Source: Trueperaceae bacterium (GTDB lineage Bacteria; Deinococcota; Deinococci; Deinococcales; Trueperaceae). From it: a stretch of 5,558 bases of DNA. Below the pieces are notes generated by a model that was given only the letters and a program-made list of their open reading frames with translations, ran no database searches and was not told the DNA's origin. The stretch spans positions 1-5,558 of the forward strand of contig SKWV01000234.1 in the NCBI GenBank assembly GCA_007128755.1. Reading direction: 5' to 3'. Every line of letters begins with the position of its first letter. Within the stretch, counting starts at the first letter, position 1. Below, piece after piece: positions 1 to 5,558 of this stretch. Made by a program: the position numbers and the translations under genes.

Positions 1-732
1 ACGTTCCGCATCGGGGACTCCCTCTACGTGCTCGGGGCCACCAGCGTCGGCTTCATCCGCGCCGTGATCGACACCGTCGTGTTCACGGTCGCCTCCGTCG
101 CCATCGAGACGGTGCTGGGCATGATCATCGCGCTCACGCTGGCGGCGAAGTTCCTGGGGCGGGGCGTGATGCGCGCGGCGATGCTCGTGCCATGGGCGAT
201 CATCACGGTCGTGGCGGCCCGCATCTGGGAGTGGATGCTCCAGCCGACCCGCGCCGGGTTCTTCAACACGCTCTTCAACGACCTAGGCATCACCGACGGC
301 TCGTTCGCCTTCTTCCAGACGGCGTCGCTACAGATCCCGGCGATGGTCATGATCGACGTGTGGAAGACGACGCCCTTCATGGCCCTGCTGCTCCTGGCGG
401 GTCTGTCGACCATCCCGGGCGAGCTCAACGAGGCAGCGGAGGTCGACGGCGCCTCGCCCGTTCGGCGCTTCTTCTCGATCACGTTGCCGCTCCTGCTGCC
501 GACGCTGGCGGTGGCGCTGATCTTCCGGACGCTCGACGCGCTCCGCGTGTTCGACCTGTTCCAGGTCGTCTACGGCGACGCGCGCTTCTCGATGGCGAGC
601 TACGCCTACTACCAACTGATCGCGGCGCGCAACGTCGGGATGTCATCGGCGGCCAGCGTCATCATCTTCATCATCATCTTCGCGTTCGCCCTGTTCTACA
701 TCAGGGCCCTGGGGGTCGAACGAGATGAGTAG
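1..732 (+). CDS. Carbohydrate ABC transporter permease, MalF/UgpA type (5' partial)
   Basis: This is one of two inner-membrane subunits of a CUT1-type sugar importer, which pair to form the channel and dock on a cytoplasmic ATPase. The frame is open from base 1, giving 243 residues before the TAG stop. Family members are usually about 290-300 residues, so roughly the first 50-60 residues, including the first membrane helix, lie outside the window. The EAA loop that contacts the ATPase is intact at nt 430-489 (EAAEVDG, then ITLP). Several hydrophobic helices surround it, and the last (VIIFIIIFAFALFYI) is followed by a short charged tail. The stop lies inside the start of the next permease gene (8-bp overlap), so the two are co-translated in one operon. 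A substrate-binding protein gene probably lies upstream. The sugar cannot be read from the permease alone. The family assignment is secure; the substrate is unknown. Confidence 0.95.
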   Translation, partial: TFRIGDSLYVLGATSVGFIRAVIDTVVFTVASVAIETVLGMIIALTLAAKFLGRGVMRAAMLVPWAIITVVAARIWEWMLQPTRAGFFNTLFNDLGITDGSFAFFQTASLQIPAMVMIDVWKTTPFMALLLLAGLSTIPGELNEAAEVDGASPVRRFFSITLPLLLPTLAVALIFRTLDALRVFDLFQVVYGDARFSMASYAYYQLIAARNVGMSSAASVIIFIIIFAFALFYIRALGVERDE

Positions 733-1573
733 ACGCCGCGTCGGCAAGGTCGTCAGCCAAGTCTTCTTCTGGCTCTTGATCATCCTCATCTTCATCTACC
801 TGATCTTCCCCTTCTACTGGGCGCTCATCTCGGCGCTCAAGACGCAGTCCGAACTCATCCGGACACCCGCGACCTACTTCCCCGAGAACCCGACCCTGCA
901 GAACTTCCGCGCGGTGTTCGCCAACCAGGCCTTCCTCCGCGGTCTGCTCAACAGCATCATCGTCGCGGGTTCGGTGACGGCGCTCTCGCTCGTCATCGGC
1001 GCCTTCGCCGGCTTCGCGCTGGGCAAGCTCCGCTTCCGCGGGCGCACGCCCTCGCTCTACGTGATCCTCGCGATGACGATGTTCCCGCAGATCGCCGTGC
1101 TGTCGGGGCTGTACGCCGTCATCCGGATCCTGGGCATGCCGGCGCTCCCCAGCCTGGTGCTCTCCTACATGATCTTCACGCTGCCGTTCACGGTCTGGGT
1201 GCTCACGGCCTTCTTCAAGGGCCTCCCGACGTCGTTGCTCCAGTCCGCCCAGGTGGACGGTGCGACGACGATGCAGACCTTCACCAAGATCCTGCTGCCG
1301 CTCACCGCGCCCGCGCTGGTGACGACCGGGCTGCTGGCGTTCATCAACGCGTGGAACGAGTACCTGTTCGCGCTCACGTTCACGTCGATCGCGCCCGCGT
1401 CCCGGACCGTGCCGGTGGCGATCGCGCTCTTCGCCGGTCAGATCGCGCGCGAGGAGCCGTTCGGCGAGATCATGGCCGCCGCGATCATCGTCACCGTGCC
1501 GCTGATCGCGCTGGTGCTGTTCTTCCAGAACCGCATCGTCGAGGGCCTCACCGCGGGAGCGGTCAAGGGCTGA
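725..1573 (+). CDS. Carbohydrate ABC transporter permease, MalG/UgpE type
   Basis: This is the second membrane subunit of the sugar importer, complete at 282 residues and of normal length for the family. A short basic N-terminus (MSRRRVGK) leads into a first hydrophobic helix at about residues 12-32. The periplasmic stretch after it has the usual ALKTQSEL..P..YFPENPTLQNF pattern of MalG homologues. Further helices fall near 76-100, 108-135, 141-164, 196-220 and 249-267. The EAA loop is at about 174-192 with the conserved VDGA and ILLP, but the EAA triplet itself reads SAQ. NAWNEYLFALTF at about 208-219 is also typical. The ATG at 725 overlaps the upstream stop, and a G-rich run at 709-714 may serve as a weak ribosome-binding site. 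No plus-strand gene follows until the exporter at 4501, so this is probably the last gene of the operon. No ATPase gene is visible nearby, so the ATPase may be encoded elsewhere. Confidence 0.96.
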   Translation: MSRRRVGKVVSQVFFWLLIILIFIYLIFPFYWALISALKTQSELIRTPATYFPENPTLQNFRAVFANQAFLRGLLNSIIVAGSVTALSLVIGAFAGFALGKLRFRGRTPSLYVILAMTMFPQIAVLSGLYAVIRILGMPALPSLVLSYMIFTLPFTVWVLTAFFKGLPTSLLQSAQVDGATTMQTFTKILLPLTAPALVTTGLLAFINAWNEYLFALTFTSIAPASRTVPVAIALFAGQIAREEPFGEIMAAAIIVTVPLIALVLFFQNRIVEGLTAGAVKG

Positions 1574-1585
1574 CGACCGCGCCCC

Positions 1586-2452
1586 CTACGCCTCCGCGCT
1601 CCGCAGGCTGAGCGGGATGCCCCACGGATCGACGAGCGACAGCGCCCCGGACCCTTCACCACGGTCCGGGGCGCTTCTCGTCAGGCGGCGCGCGGCCGCT
1701 GCGAGGTCGTCCCGCGTGGGCACCACGACCTCCCACCCGAGCAGGCGCGCGTCGTCCTCGCCCGCCGGCGCGGCGCGCGACCAGGTGTTCAGGCCGAGAT
1801 GGTGGTGGTACGGGCCGGCGGCGAGGAACAGCGCGCCGGGGAACGACGCCACGGTGACGTCGAAGCCGACGCCGTCGACGTAGAAGGCGCGAGCGCGCTC
1901 GAGGTCGCCCACGTGCAGGTGCACGTGCCCGACGGAGGTCGCTCGCGGCGCTCCCGTCCATGCTTCGCCGTGCGACTCGGCGAGCAGGCCCGCGAGGTCG
2001 AGCGGGAGCGTGTCCATACGGAGCTCGTCGCCCCGGACGTCCCACGCCTCCCGCGGACGGTCGGCGTAGACCTCGATGCCGAGCCCGTCGGGGTCGCTGA
2101 GGTAGAAGGCCTCGCTCACGAGGTGGTCGGCCGCGCCCGCCCGTGCGCCGACCGCGCCCAGGTGGCGCGCGAACGCTTTCAGGGCACCGCGGTCGGGGAG
2201 GAGCAGCGCCAGGTGGTAGAGCCCGATCCGGCCACCCGGGGGGACCGCACGCGTTCCCGGGCGCTCCTCGAGCTCCAGCAGCGTGTCGCCGCCCGGGGGG
2301 CCGAGGGCGAGACGGTCCGGACTCGCTCCCGCACGCGCCTCGAGCCCCAGCACGCCGCGGTAGAAGGCGAGCGACCGCTCCAGGTCGGCGACCCGCAGCG
2401 TCACGATGCCCAACCGTGTCCCCGACGGCAGCCGATCGGCGCGCCGCGTCAC
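1586..2452 (-). CDS. Two-domain VOC family protein, CatE-like (catechol 2,3-dioxygenase family)
   Basis: The protein has 288 residues, close to the roughly 285 of Bacillus subtilis CatE as I recall it. It holds two vicinal-oxygen-chelate domains, at about residues 13-130 and 173-284. Each opens with the same signature (RVADLERSLAFYRGVLG and HVGDLERARAFYVDGVG). The segments GLYHLALLLP (77-86), HLVSEAFYLSDPDGLGIEVY (110-129) and GPYHHHLGLNTW (213-224) are typical of this group. The start chosen is the GTG at 2452-2450. It shares GTGA with the ligase stop and keeps the first beta strand whole. No good ribosome-binding site precedes it, so translation is probably coupled to the ligase. Other upstream residues in this frame are shadows of the ligase gene. 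By eye neither domain has a full extradiol His-His-Glu triad: domain 1 has I16, H80 and E127, and domain 2 has H176, H216-218 and S282. Dioxygenase activity is therefore uncertain. Some other VOC role, such as an isomerase, hydrolytic or binding function, is possible. Confidence 0.9.
   Translation of the reverse strand: MTRRADRLPSGTRLGIVTLRVADLERSLAFYRGVLGLEARAGASPDRLALGPPGGDTLLELEERPGTRAVPPGGRIGLYHLALLLPDRGALKAFARHLGAVGARAGAADHLVSEAFYLSDPDGLGIEVYADRPREAWDVRGDELRMDTLPLDLAGLLAESHGEAWTGAPRATSVGHVHLHVGDLERARAFYVDGVGFDVTVASFPGALFLAAGPYHHHLGLNTWSRAAPAGEDDARLLGWEVVVPTRDDLAAAARRLTRSAPDRGEGSGALSLVDPWGIPLSLRSAEA
1641..1675 (+). terminator. Perfect 13-bp hairpin, candidate terminator of the permease operon
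   Basis: AGCGCCCCGGACC (1641-1653) and GGTCCGGGGCGCT (1663-1675) are exact reverse complements around the 9-base loop CTTCACCAC. On the plus strand the stem is followed by TCTCGTC, a weak U-containing tail. On the minus strand the following bases have no T run. The hairpin begins 67 bases after the permease stop, a sensible place to end that transcript, but it lies within the 3' end of the opposing VOC gene, where it encodes residues 260-271. The stem is seen directly. Terminator function is inferred, and the poor U tract weakens it. Confidence 0.55.
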
Positions 2453-4422
2453 GTCGACGCTGCCAGGAGCTGCGCGATCTCGTCGCACACCTCCGGGTTG
2501 GCCATCACTTCGCGGTTCGCGACCGTGCCGCCGTTGACGATCGTCCGGACCGCGATCTCCATGGGCTTGCCGCTGCGGGTGCGGGGCAGTTCGCGCACCT
2601 GCAGCACCCGCCGCGGCACGTGCCGCGGGCTCGCCCGGCGCCGGATCGCGGAGCGCACACGCTCGCCCAGGGCGTCGTCCAGCACGATTCCCTCGCGCAG
2701 CACCAGCAGCAGCCAGACCTCCTCGTCGGTGCCCGTGCGGCGCCCCACGGCGCACGCCTCGACCACCTCGCTCACGCTCTCGAGCGGCCGGTAGATCTCG
2801 GCGGTGCCGATCCGCACGCCGCCGGGGTTGAGCGTGGCGTCGGAGCGGCCGTAGACGATCACGCCGCCCTCGGGGGTGCGCTCGATCAGGTCGCCGTGCC
2901 ACCAGACGCCCGGGAAGCGTTCGAAGTACGCGGCGCGGTAGCGCGTGCCGTCGTCGCCCCAGAAGCCGAGCGGCATCGACGGCAGCGGCGACCGACACAC
3001 CAGCTCGCCCGGGCCGGAAGCGACCTCGCGCCCTTCGTCGTCGTAGACCGCGAGGTCGACGCCGAGGCCGGGGCGCTGGATCTGGCCGTCGTAGACCGGG
3101 AGCGTGGGGACGCCCAGCATGAAGCACCCGACGATGTCGGTCCCGCCGGAGATGCTGGCTAGGTGCACGTCGGCCTTGACGTGATCGTGGACGAAGCGGA
3201 ACCCCGAGGGCGCGAGCGGCGACCCCGTCGACGCGATCGTGCGGAGCGCCGCGAGGTCGACGGCCTCGCCGGGCCGGACGCCGGCGGCCTCGAGCCCGTG
3301 CAGGTAGCGGGCGCCGGTCCCGAAGAAGGTCACTCGCTCGCGCTCCAGCACACGAAACAGCGCCAGGTCGTCGGGCCACACCGGCGAGCCGTCGTAGAGC
3401 ACGACCGTCGCCCCCTGCGCCAGCGCCGACACGAGCCAGTTCCACATCATCCAGCCGAGGGTGCTGAAGTAGAGCACGCGGTCGCCCGGAGCGATGTCGC
3501 CGTGCAGCCGATGCTCCTTGTGGTGCGTGAGCAGCACGCCCCCGGCCCGGTGCACGATCGCCTTCGGGGTGCCGGTGGTGCCGGAGCTGTAGAGGATCCA
3601 GAGCGGGTGATCGAACGGGAGCGACTCGTAGTGGACGACCGCCTCGCCGCCCTGCCCGGCGGCGCTGGAGAGCCACGCGTCCCAGGCGGCCTCGCCGTCT
3701 CCGGGGATCGTCGGCTCCTCCTCACCGGGAACGGGCAACCACACGAGGCGGCGCACGCTCTCGTTGGCCGCAGCGAGGCGCCGACCCGTCTCGACGACCT
3801 CGAAGCGCCGGCCACCGTAGCGGTAGGCGGGCGACACGACGAGCACCTTCGGGACCACCTGCGAGAGCCGGGCGTGCGCCGCCTCGAAGCCGAAGTCGGG
3901 CGAGCACGACGTGAAGATCGCTCCGAGCCCCGCGCAGGCGAGCATCAGGACCAACGCTTGGGTGCCGTTCGCCGCGACCGCCGCGACGCGTTCGCCGGAC
4001 GCGACGCCCTCGCCCGCGAGCGCGCGCTGCGCCCGGGCCACCTCGCGCTCGAGCGCCGCGCGCGACAGAGACGTTCGGACCCCCGACTCGTCGTAGGCGA
4101 CGACCGCCTCCCCCGAGGTGTCGCCCGCGGCGTCCCCCGCGGGGCGCAGCAGCGCCCGGGCGTAGTTGAGCCGAGCGCCCTCGAACCAGCTGGTCTCGTG
4201 CAGCCTGCCGGACAGCACGCGCTCGGCCGGCCGCTCGAACGCGACGGGCGCCCACGCCACGTAGGCGCTCCAGAAACCGGCGACGTCGTCGACGCTCCAG
4301 GCGTGCAACGCGTCGTAGTGCGCGAACGTCCGGCCGGTACGCTGGCTCATGTCGCGCATGAACGCGGTGAGGGCGGCGTTCGCGACGCGTTCCGGCGACG
4401 GTGTCCAACGAGGCGTGCTCAT
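2449..4422 (-). CDS. aacS: Acetoacetate-CoA ligase (acetoacetyl-CoA synthetase)
   Basis: This cytoplasmic ANL-superfamily enzyme converts acetoacetate, ATP and CoA into acetoacetyl-CoA, AMP and pyrophosphate. At 657 residues it matches the usual family length of about 650. The N-terminal region (FWSAYVAW at 50-57, WFEGARLNYA at 79-88) is typical of acetoacetyl- and acetyl-CoA synthetases. The ATP-binding loop YSSGTTGTPKAIVH is at 278-291, SGGTDI at 425-430, WWHGDLIE with its ribose-contacting Asp at 507-514, the hinge region YGRSDATLNPGG at 524-535, and the adenylation lysine at K619 in RTRSGKPME. The SSGTTG loop, the W-rich LGWMMWNWLVSALAQGA stretch and the LNPGGVRIGTAEIY segment favour acetoacetate over acetate or propionate ligase. 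All key residues seen are intact. The ATG at 4422 has a strong upstream ribosome-binding site. The downstream VOC gene overlaps its stop, suggesting one transcript. Likely roles are ketone-body use, leucine catabolism or aromatic-compound catabolism. Acetoacetate specificity is inferred from family resemblance. Confidence 0.93.
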   Translation of the reverse strand: MSTPRWTPSPERVANAALTAFMRDMSQRTGRTFAHYDALHAWSVDDVAGFWSAYVAWAPVAFERPAERVLSGRLHETSWFEGARLNYARALLRPAGDAAGDTSGEAVVAYDESGVRTSLSRAALEREVARAQRALAGEGVASGERVAAVAANGTQALVLMLACAGLGAIFTSCSPDFGFEAAHARLSQVVPKVLVVSPAYRYGGRRFEVVETGRRLAAANESVRRLVWLPVPGEEEPTIPGDGEAAWDAWLSSAAGQGGEAVVHYESLPFDHPLWILYSSGTTGTPKAIVHRAGGVLLTHHKEHRLHGDIAPGDRVLYFSTLGWMMWNWLVSALAQGATVVLYDGSPVWPDDLALFRVLERERVTFFGTGARYLHGLEAAGVRPGEAVDLAALRTIASTGSPLAPSGFRFVHDHVKADVHLASISGGTDIVGCFMLGVPTLPVYDGQIQRPGLGVDLAVYDDEGREVASGPGELVCRSPLPSMPLGFWGDDGTRYRAAYFERFPGVWWHGDLIERTPEGGVIVYGRSDATLNPGGVRIGTAEIYRPLESVSEVVEACAVGRRTGTDEEVWLLLVLREGIVLDDALGERVRSAIRRRASPRHVPRRVLQVRELPRTRSGKPMEIAVRTIVNGGTVANREVMANPEVCDEIAQLLAAST

Positions 4423-4429
4423 CGTGGGG

Positions 4430-4436
4430 TCCTCCC
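4430..4436 (-). promoter_or_regulatory. Strong ribosome-binding site of the acetoacetate-CoA ligase gene
   Basis: On the minus strand, GGGAGGA sits 7 bases before the ATG at 4422. This is a near-ideal Shine-Dalgarno match and spacing, and it fixes the ligase start. It contrasts with the exporter on the other side of the spacer, which has no such site. Confidence 0.85.
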
Positions 4437-4461
4437 GAGCGGCCTGCCGCTGCGTCGCGAC

Positions 4462-4467
4462 AGTGTA
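4462..4467 (-). promoter_or_regulatory. Candidate -10 element for the ligase-VOC operon
   Basis: The minus strand reads CGGTACACT, giving TACACT as a TANNNT-type -10 hexamer. Transcription would start near 4455, leaving a leader of about 33 bases that contains the ribosome-binding site. No convincing TTGACA-like -35 is visible 16-18 bp upstream. The call rests on the hexamer and its position in a 78-bp divergent spacer. Confidence 0.4.
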
Positions 4468-4489
4468 CCGACGCGCGCGGCACCTCCGG

Positions 4490-4495
4490 TAGAGT
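4490..4495 (+). promoter_or_regulatory. Candidate -10 element for the ABC exporter, suggesting a leaderless transcript
   Basis: TAGAGT fits the TANNNT -10 pattern and is separated from the ATG at 4501 by only 5 bases (GGCGC). Transcription would then begin at or next to the start codon. No GGAGG-like site lies in the 20 bases before the ATG, which agrees with leaderless translation. This arrangement is well known in Deinococcus and in many actinobacteria. A partial -35 (CCGACG, 4468-4473, 3 of 6 to TTGACA, 16-bp spacer) is weak. Confidence 0.45.
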
Positions 4496-4500
4496 GGCGC

Positions 4501-5558
4501 ATGCGATCACACCGCGTCGGGGCGAGCCCCGCACCTGACGTATCGAGCGACGACCGTCCGAGCGACGACCGTGGTCGCTTCGACTGGCACCAACTCAGGC
4601 GCTTGTGGAGCTACACGAAACCGTACTCGCTAAGGCTGTGGACGGCCGTCATCGCCTCGTCGATCGCCGCGCTCCTGGGCGTGGCCTTCCCCGTCATCGT
4701 CGGCGACCTGTTCAACACGGCGTTCGGGGTCCAGGTCGAGGGCGGACTCGGAGGCGTCCTGCGCGGCGCCGACGAAGGCGTGGTGCCCGGCGCCGCCGCG
4801 GGCGCGAGCGCGGCCGACCTCAACGTCATCGCGCTGGCGCTGTTCGCCGTGTTCATCGTGCAGGCGTTCTTCAACTTCGTGCGCGTCTTCCAGCTCGGCT
4901 ACGTCGGCGAGGCCGTGGTGGCCGACCTGCGCAAGGCGCTCTTCGGGCACCTGATGACGCTGTCGATCCGTTTCTTCGAGAACCGCCGGATCGGCGAGAT
5001 CACCTCGCGGCTCACGAGCGACATCGGCACCGTGCAGTCGGCCGTGTCGCAGGCGGTCGCGCAGCTCATCAACCAGAGCATCCAGCTCGTCGGCGGCGTC
5101 GTCGTGCTGTTCATCATCAGCCCCCAGCTCACGCTCGTGATGCTCACGGTGCTGCCGGTCGTCATCATCGCGGCCGCGGTGTTCGGGCGGCGGCTCCGGC
5201 GCATCAGCACGGCGTTCCAGGACGAGGTGGCCGACGCCAACGCCAGCGCGGAGGAGGCGATCGCCGGGATCCGCGTCGTGCAGTCGTTCACCGCCGAGGC
5301 GCACGAGCGCCACCGCTATCGCGACCGCATCGACGCCTCGTTCGGCACGGCCGTGAGGCGCGCCCGCGTGCGCGCCTGGTTCATCCCGACCGTCATCATG
5401 GCGATGTCGCTCGGGATCGGCGTGGTGCTCTGGTACGGCGGGCAACAGGCGCTCGCCGGCGCGCTGGCCCCCGGTACCCTCATCACGTTCTTGCTGTTGA
5501 CCGTGCTCGTGGCCGCCTCCATCGGCTCGTTCACCGGCCTCTACAGCCAGCTGCAGGA
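4501..5558 (+). CDS. Type IV ABC exporter, MsbA/LmrA/MdlB-like, membrane domain (3' partial)
   Basis: The frame runs without a stop from the ATG at 4501 to the window end (352 codons plus two bases), so it is cut at its 3' side. It encodes the six-helix membrane domain of a half-size ABC exporter, which normally works as a dimer in the inner membrane to export drugs, lipids or peptides. After a polar N-terminus (1-27), FDWHQLRRLWSYTKPY (27-42) is the usual entry to helix 1. Helices lie near 46-69, 108-130, 191-207, 210-228, 294-314 and 324-345. The first intracellular loop holds LRKALFGHLMTLSIRFFE (143-160) followed by RIGEITSRLTSDI (163-175). The second holds EEAIAGIRVVQSFTAE (251-266). Both are hallmark motifs of this family. 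A Gly/Ala-rich stretch of about 30 residues (76-106) extends the outer loop between helices 1 and 2. The ATPase domain with its Walker motifs would follow beyond the window. Substrate is unknown. The gene is divergent from the ligase gene, with a 78-bp spacer. Confidence 0.95.
   Translation, partial: MRSHRVGASPAPDVSSDDRPSDDRGRFDWHQLRRLWSYTKPYSLRLWTAVIASSIAALLGVAFPVIVGDLFNTAFGVQVEGGLGGVLRGADEGVVPGAAAGASAADLNVIALALFAVFIVQAFFNFVRVFQLGYVGEAVVADLRKALFGHLMTLSIRFFENRRIGEITSRLTSDIGTVQSAVSQAVAQLINQSIQLVGGVVVLFIISPQLTLVMLTVLPVVIIAAAVFGRRLRRISTAFQDEVADANASAEEAIAGIRVVQSFTAEAHERHRYRDRIDASFGTAVRRARVRAWFIPTVIMAMSLGIGVVLWYGGQQALAGALAPGTLITFLLLTVLVAASIGSFTGLYSQLQ
4544..4573 (+). repeat. In-frame 15-bp tandem duplication in the exporter N-terminus
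   Basis: CGAGCGACGACCGTC (4544-4558) is followed directly by CGAGCGACGACCGTG (4559-4573), identical at 14 of 15 positions. In protein it gives two SDDR units, SDDRP then SDDRG, at about residues 16-25. These lie in the polar, probably disordered tail before the first membrane helix. It looks like a recent slippage duplication that keeps the frame. Confidence 0.85.

Larger units (their letters stand above)
4462..4495. repeat. Imperfect inverted repeat spanning the divergent promoter region
   Basis: AGTGTACCG (4462-4470) and CGGTAGAGT (4487-4495) are reverse complements at 7 of 9 positions, separated by 16 bases. The arms contain the candidate -10 hexamers of the two divergent genes. The symmetry could simply reflect two similar -10 elements, or it could be an operator bound by a dimeric regulator. 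The sequence alone does not decide between them. Confidence 0.45.

Noticed and set aside
661..681. Short repeated ATCATCTTC units near the end of the first permease gene
   Set aside because: It encodes an Ile/Phe-rich membrane helix, and biased codon use for Ile and Phe explains the repetition.
1799..3162. Long plus-strand open frames opposite the VOC and ligase genes (1799-2794 and 2143-3162)
   Set aside because: These are typical antisense shadows in high-GC DNA: Arg/Ala/Pro-rich, no recognisable motif, no ribosome-binding site, and lying over strongly supported genes.
2453..3676. Long minus-strand reading frame extending the VOC gene upstream, suggesting a 696-residue fusion protein
   Set aside because: It runs in another frame through the well-supported ligase gene and is Arg/Ala/Gly-rich low-complexity sequence with no domain. 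Only the part from 2452 down matches a family.
4611..5534. Minus-strand open frames opposite the exporter, including a 271-residue Arg/Asp/His-rich one (4630-5445)
   Set aside because: The plus-strand frame encodes a clear ABC exporter membrane domain through the whole stretch. The minus-strand products look like complement artefacts of hydrophobic codons.
1..5558. Defence system, prophage, transposon, CRISPR array, tRNA or riboswitch
   Set aside because: No nuclease, integrase or transposase motifs, repeat-spacer pattern, terminal inverted repeats or tRNA-like cloverleaf were seen. All stretches over 100 bases are accounted for by five metabolic or transport genes.

Overview
This is an ordinary, very GC-rich bacterial chromosomal window, packed with genes and showing strong G/C preference at third codon positions. 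It has no RNA genes, CRISPR array, insertion sequence or phage gene that I can see. The best guess for the host is a Deinococcota member (Trueperaceae-like). That rests on the GC content, the style of the transporter proteins, and a TANNNT -10 element lying directly upstream of an exporter start that has no ribosome-binding site. Actinomycetota or Chloroflexota remain possible, so the taxonomy is low confidence.

Layout. Bases 1-1573 (+) carry the end of a carbohydrate-uptake ABC operon: the C-terminal part of a MalF/UgpA-type permease, cut by the window edge, overlapping by 8 bp a complete MalG/UgpE-type permease. Only 12 bp further on, a minus-strand pair ends convergently. Its upstream gene is an acetoacetate-CoA ligase (4422 to 2449), joined by a GTGA stop/start overlap to a two-domain VOC/CatE-like (catechol 2,3-dioxygenase family) protein (2452 to 1586). 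A 78-bp divergent spacer (4423-4500) separates the ligase from a plus-strand type IV ABC exporter, read from 4501 to the window end. The exporter has its whole membrane domain here, and its ATPase domain would lie beyond the edge.

Function. The two permeases would form the membrane channel of a CUT1 sugar importer whose binding protein is probably encoded to the left. The ligase activates acetoacetate to acetoacetyl-CoA, feeding ketone-body, leucine or aromatic-compound breakdown into acetyl-CoA. The coupled VOC protein may be a ring-cleavage-like enzyme or another VOC activity, but neither of its domains shows a full His-His-Glu metal triad by eye. The exporter appears unrelated and is only a divergent neighbour.

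I found no clearly new multi-gene system. The points most worth a second look are a perfect 13-bp hairpin inside the VOC coding region, positioned to end the opposing permease transcript, and the mirrored, overlapping divergent promoter candidates at 4462-4495.
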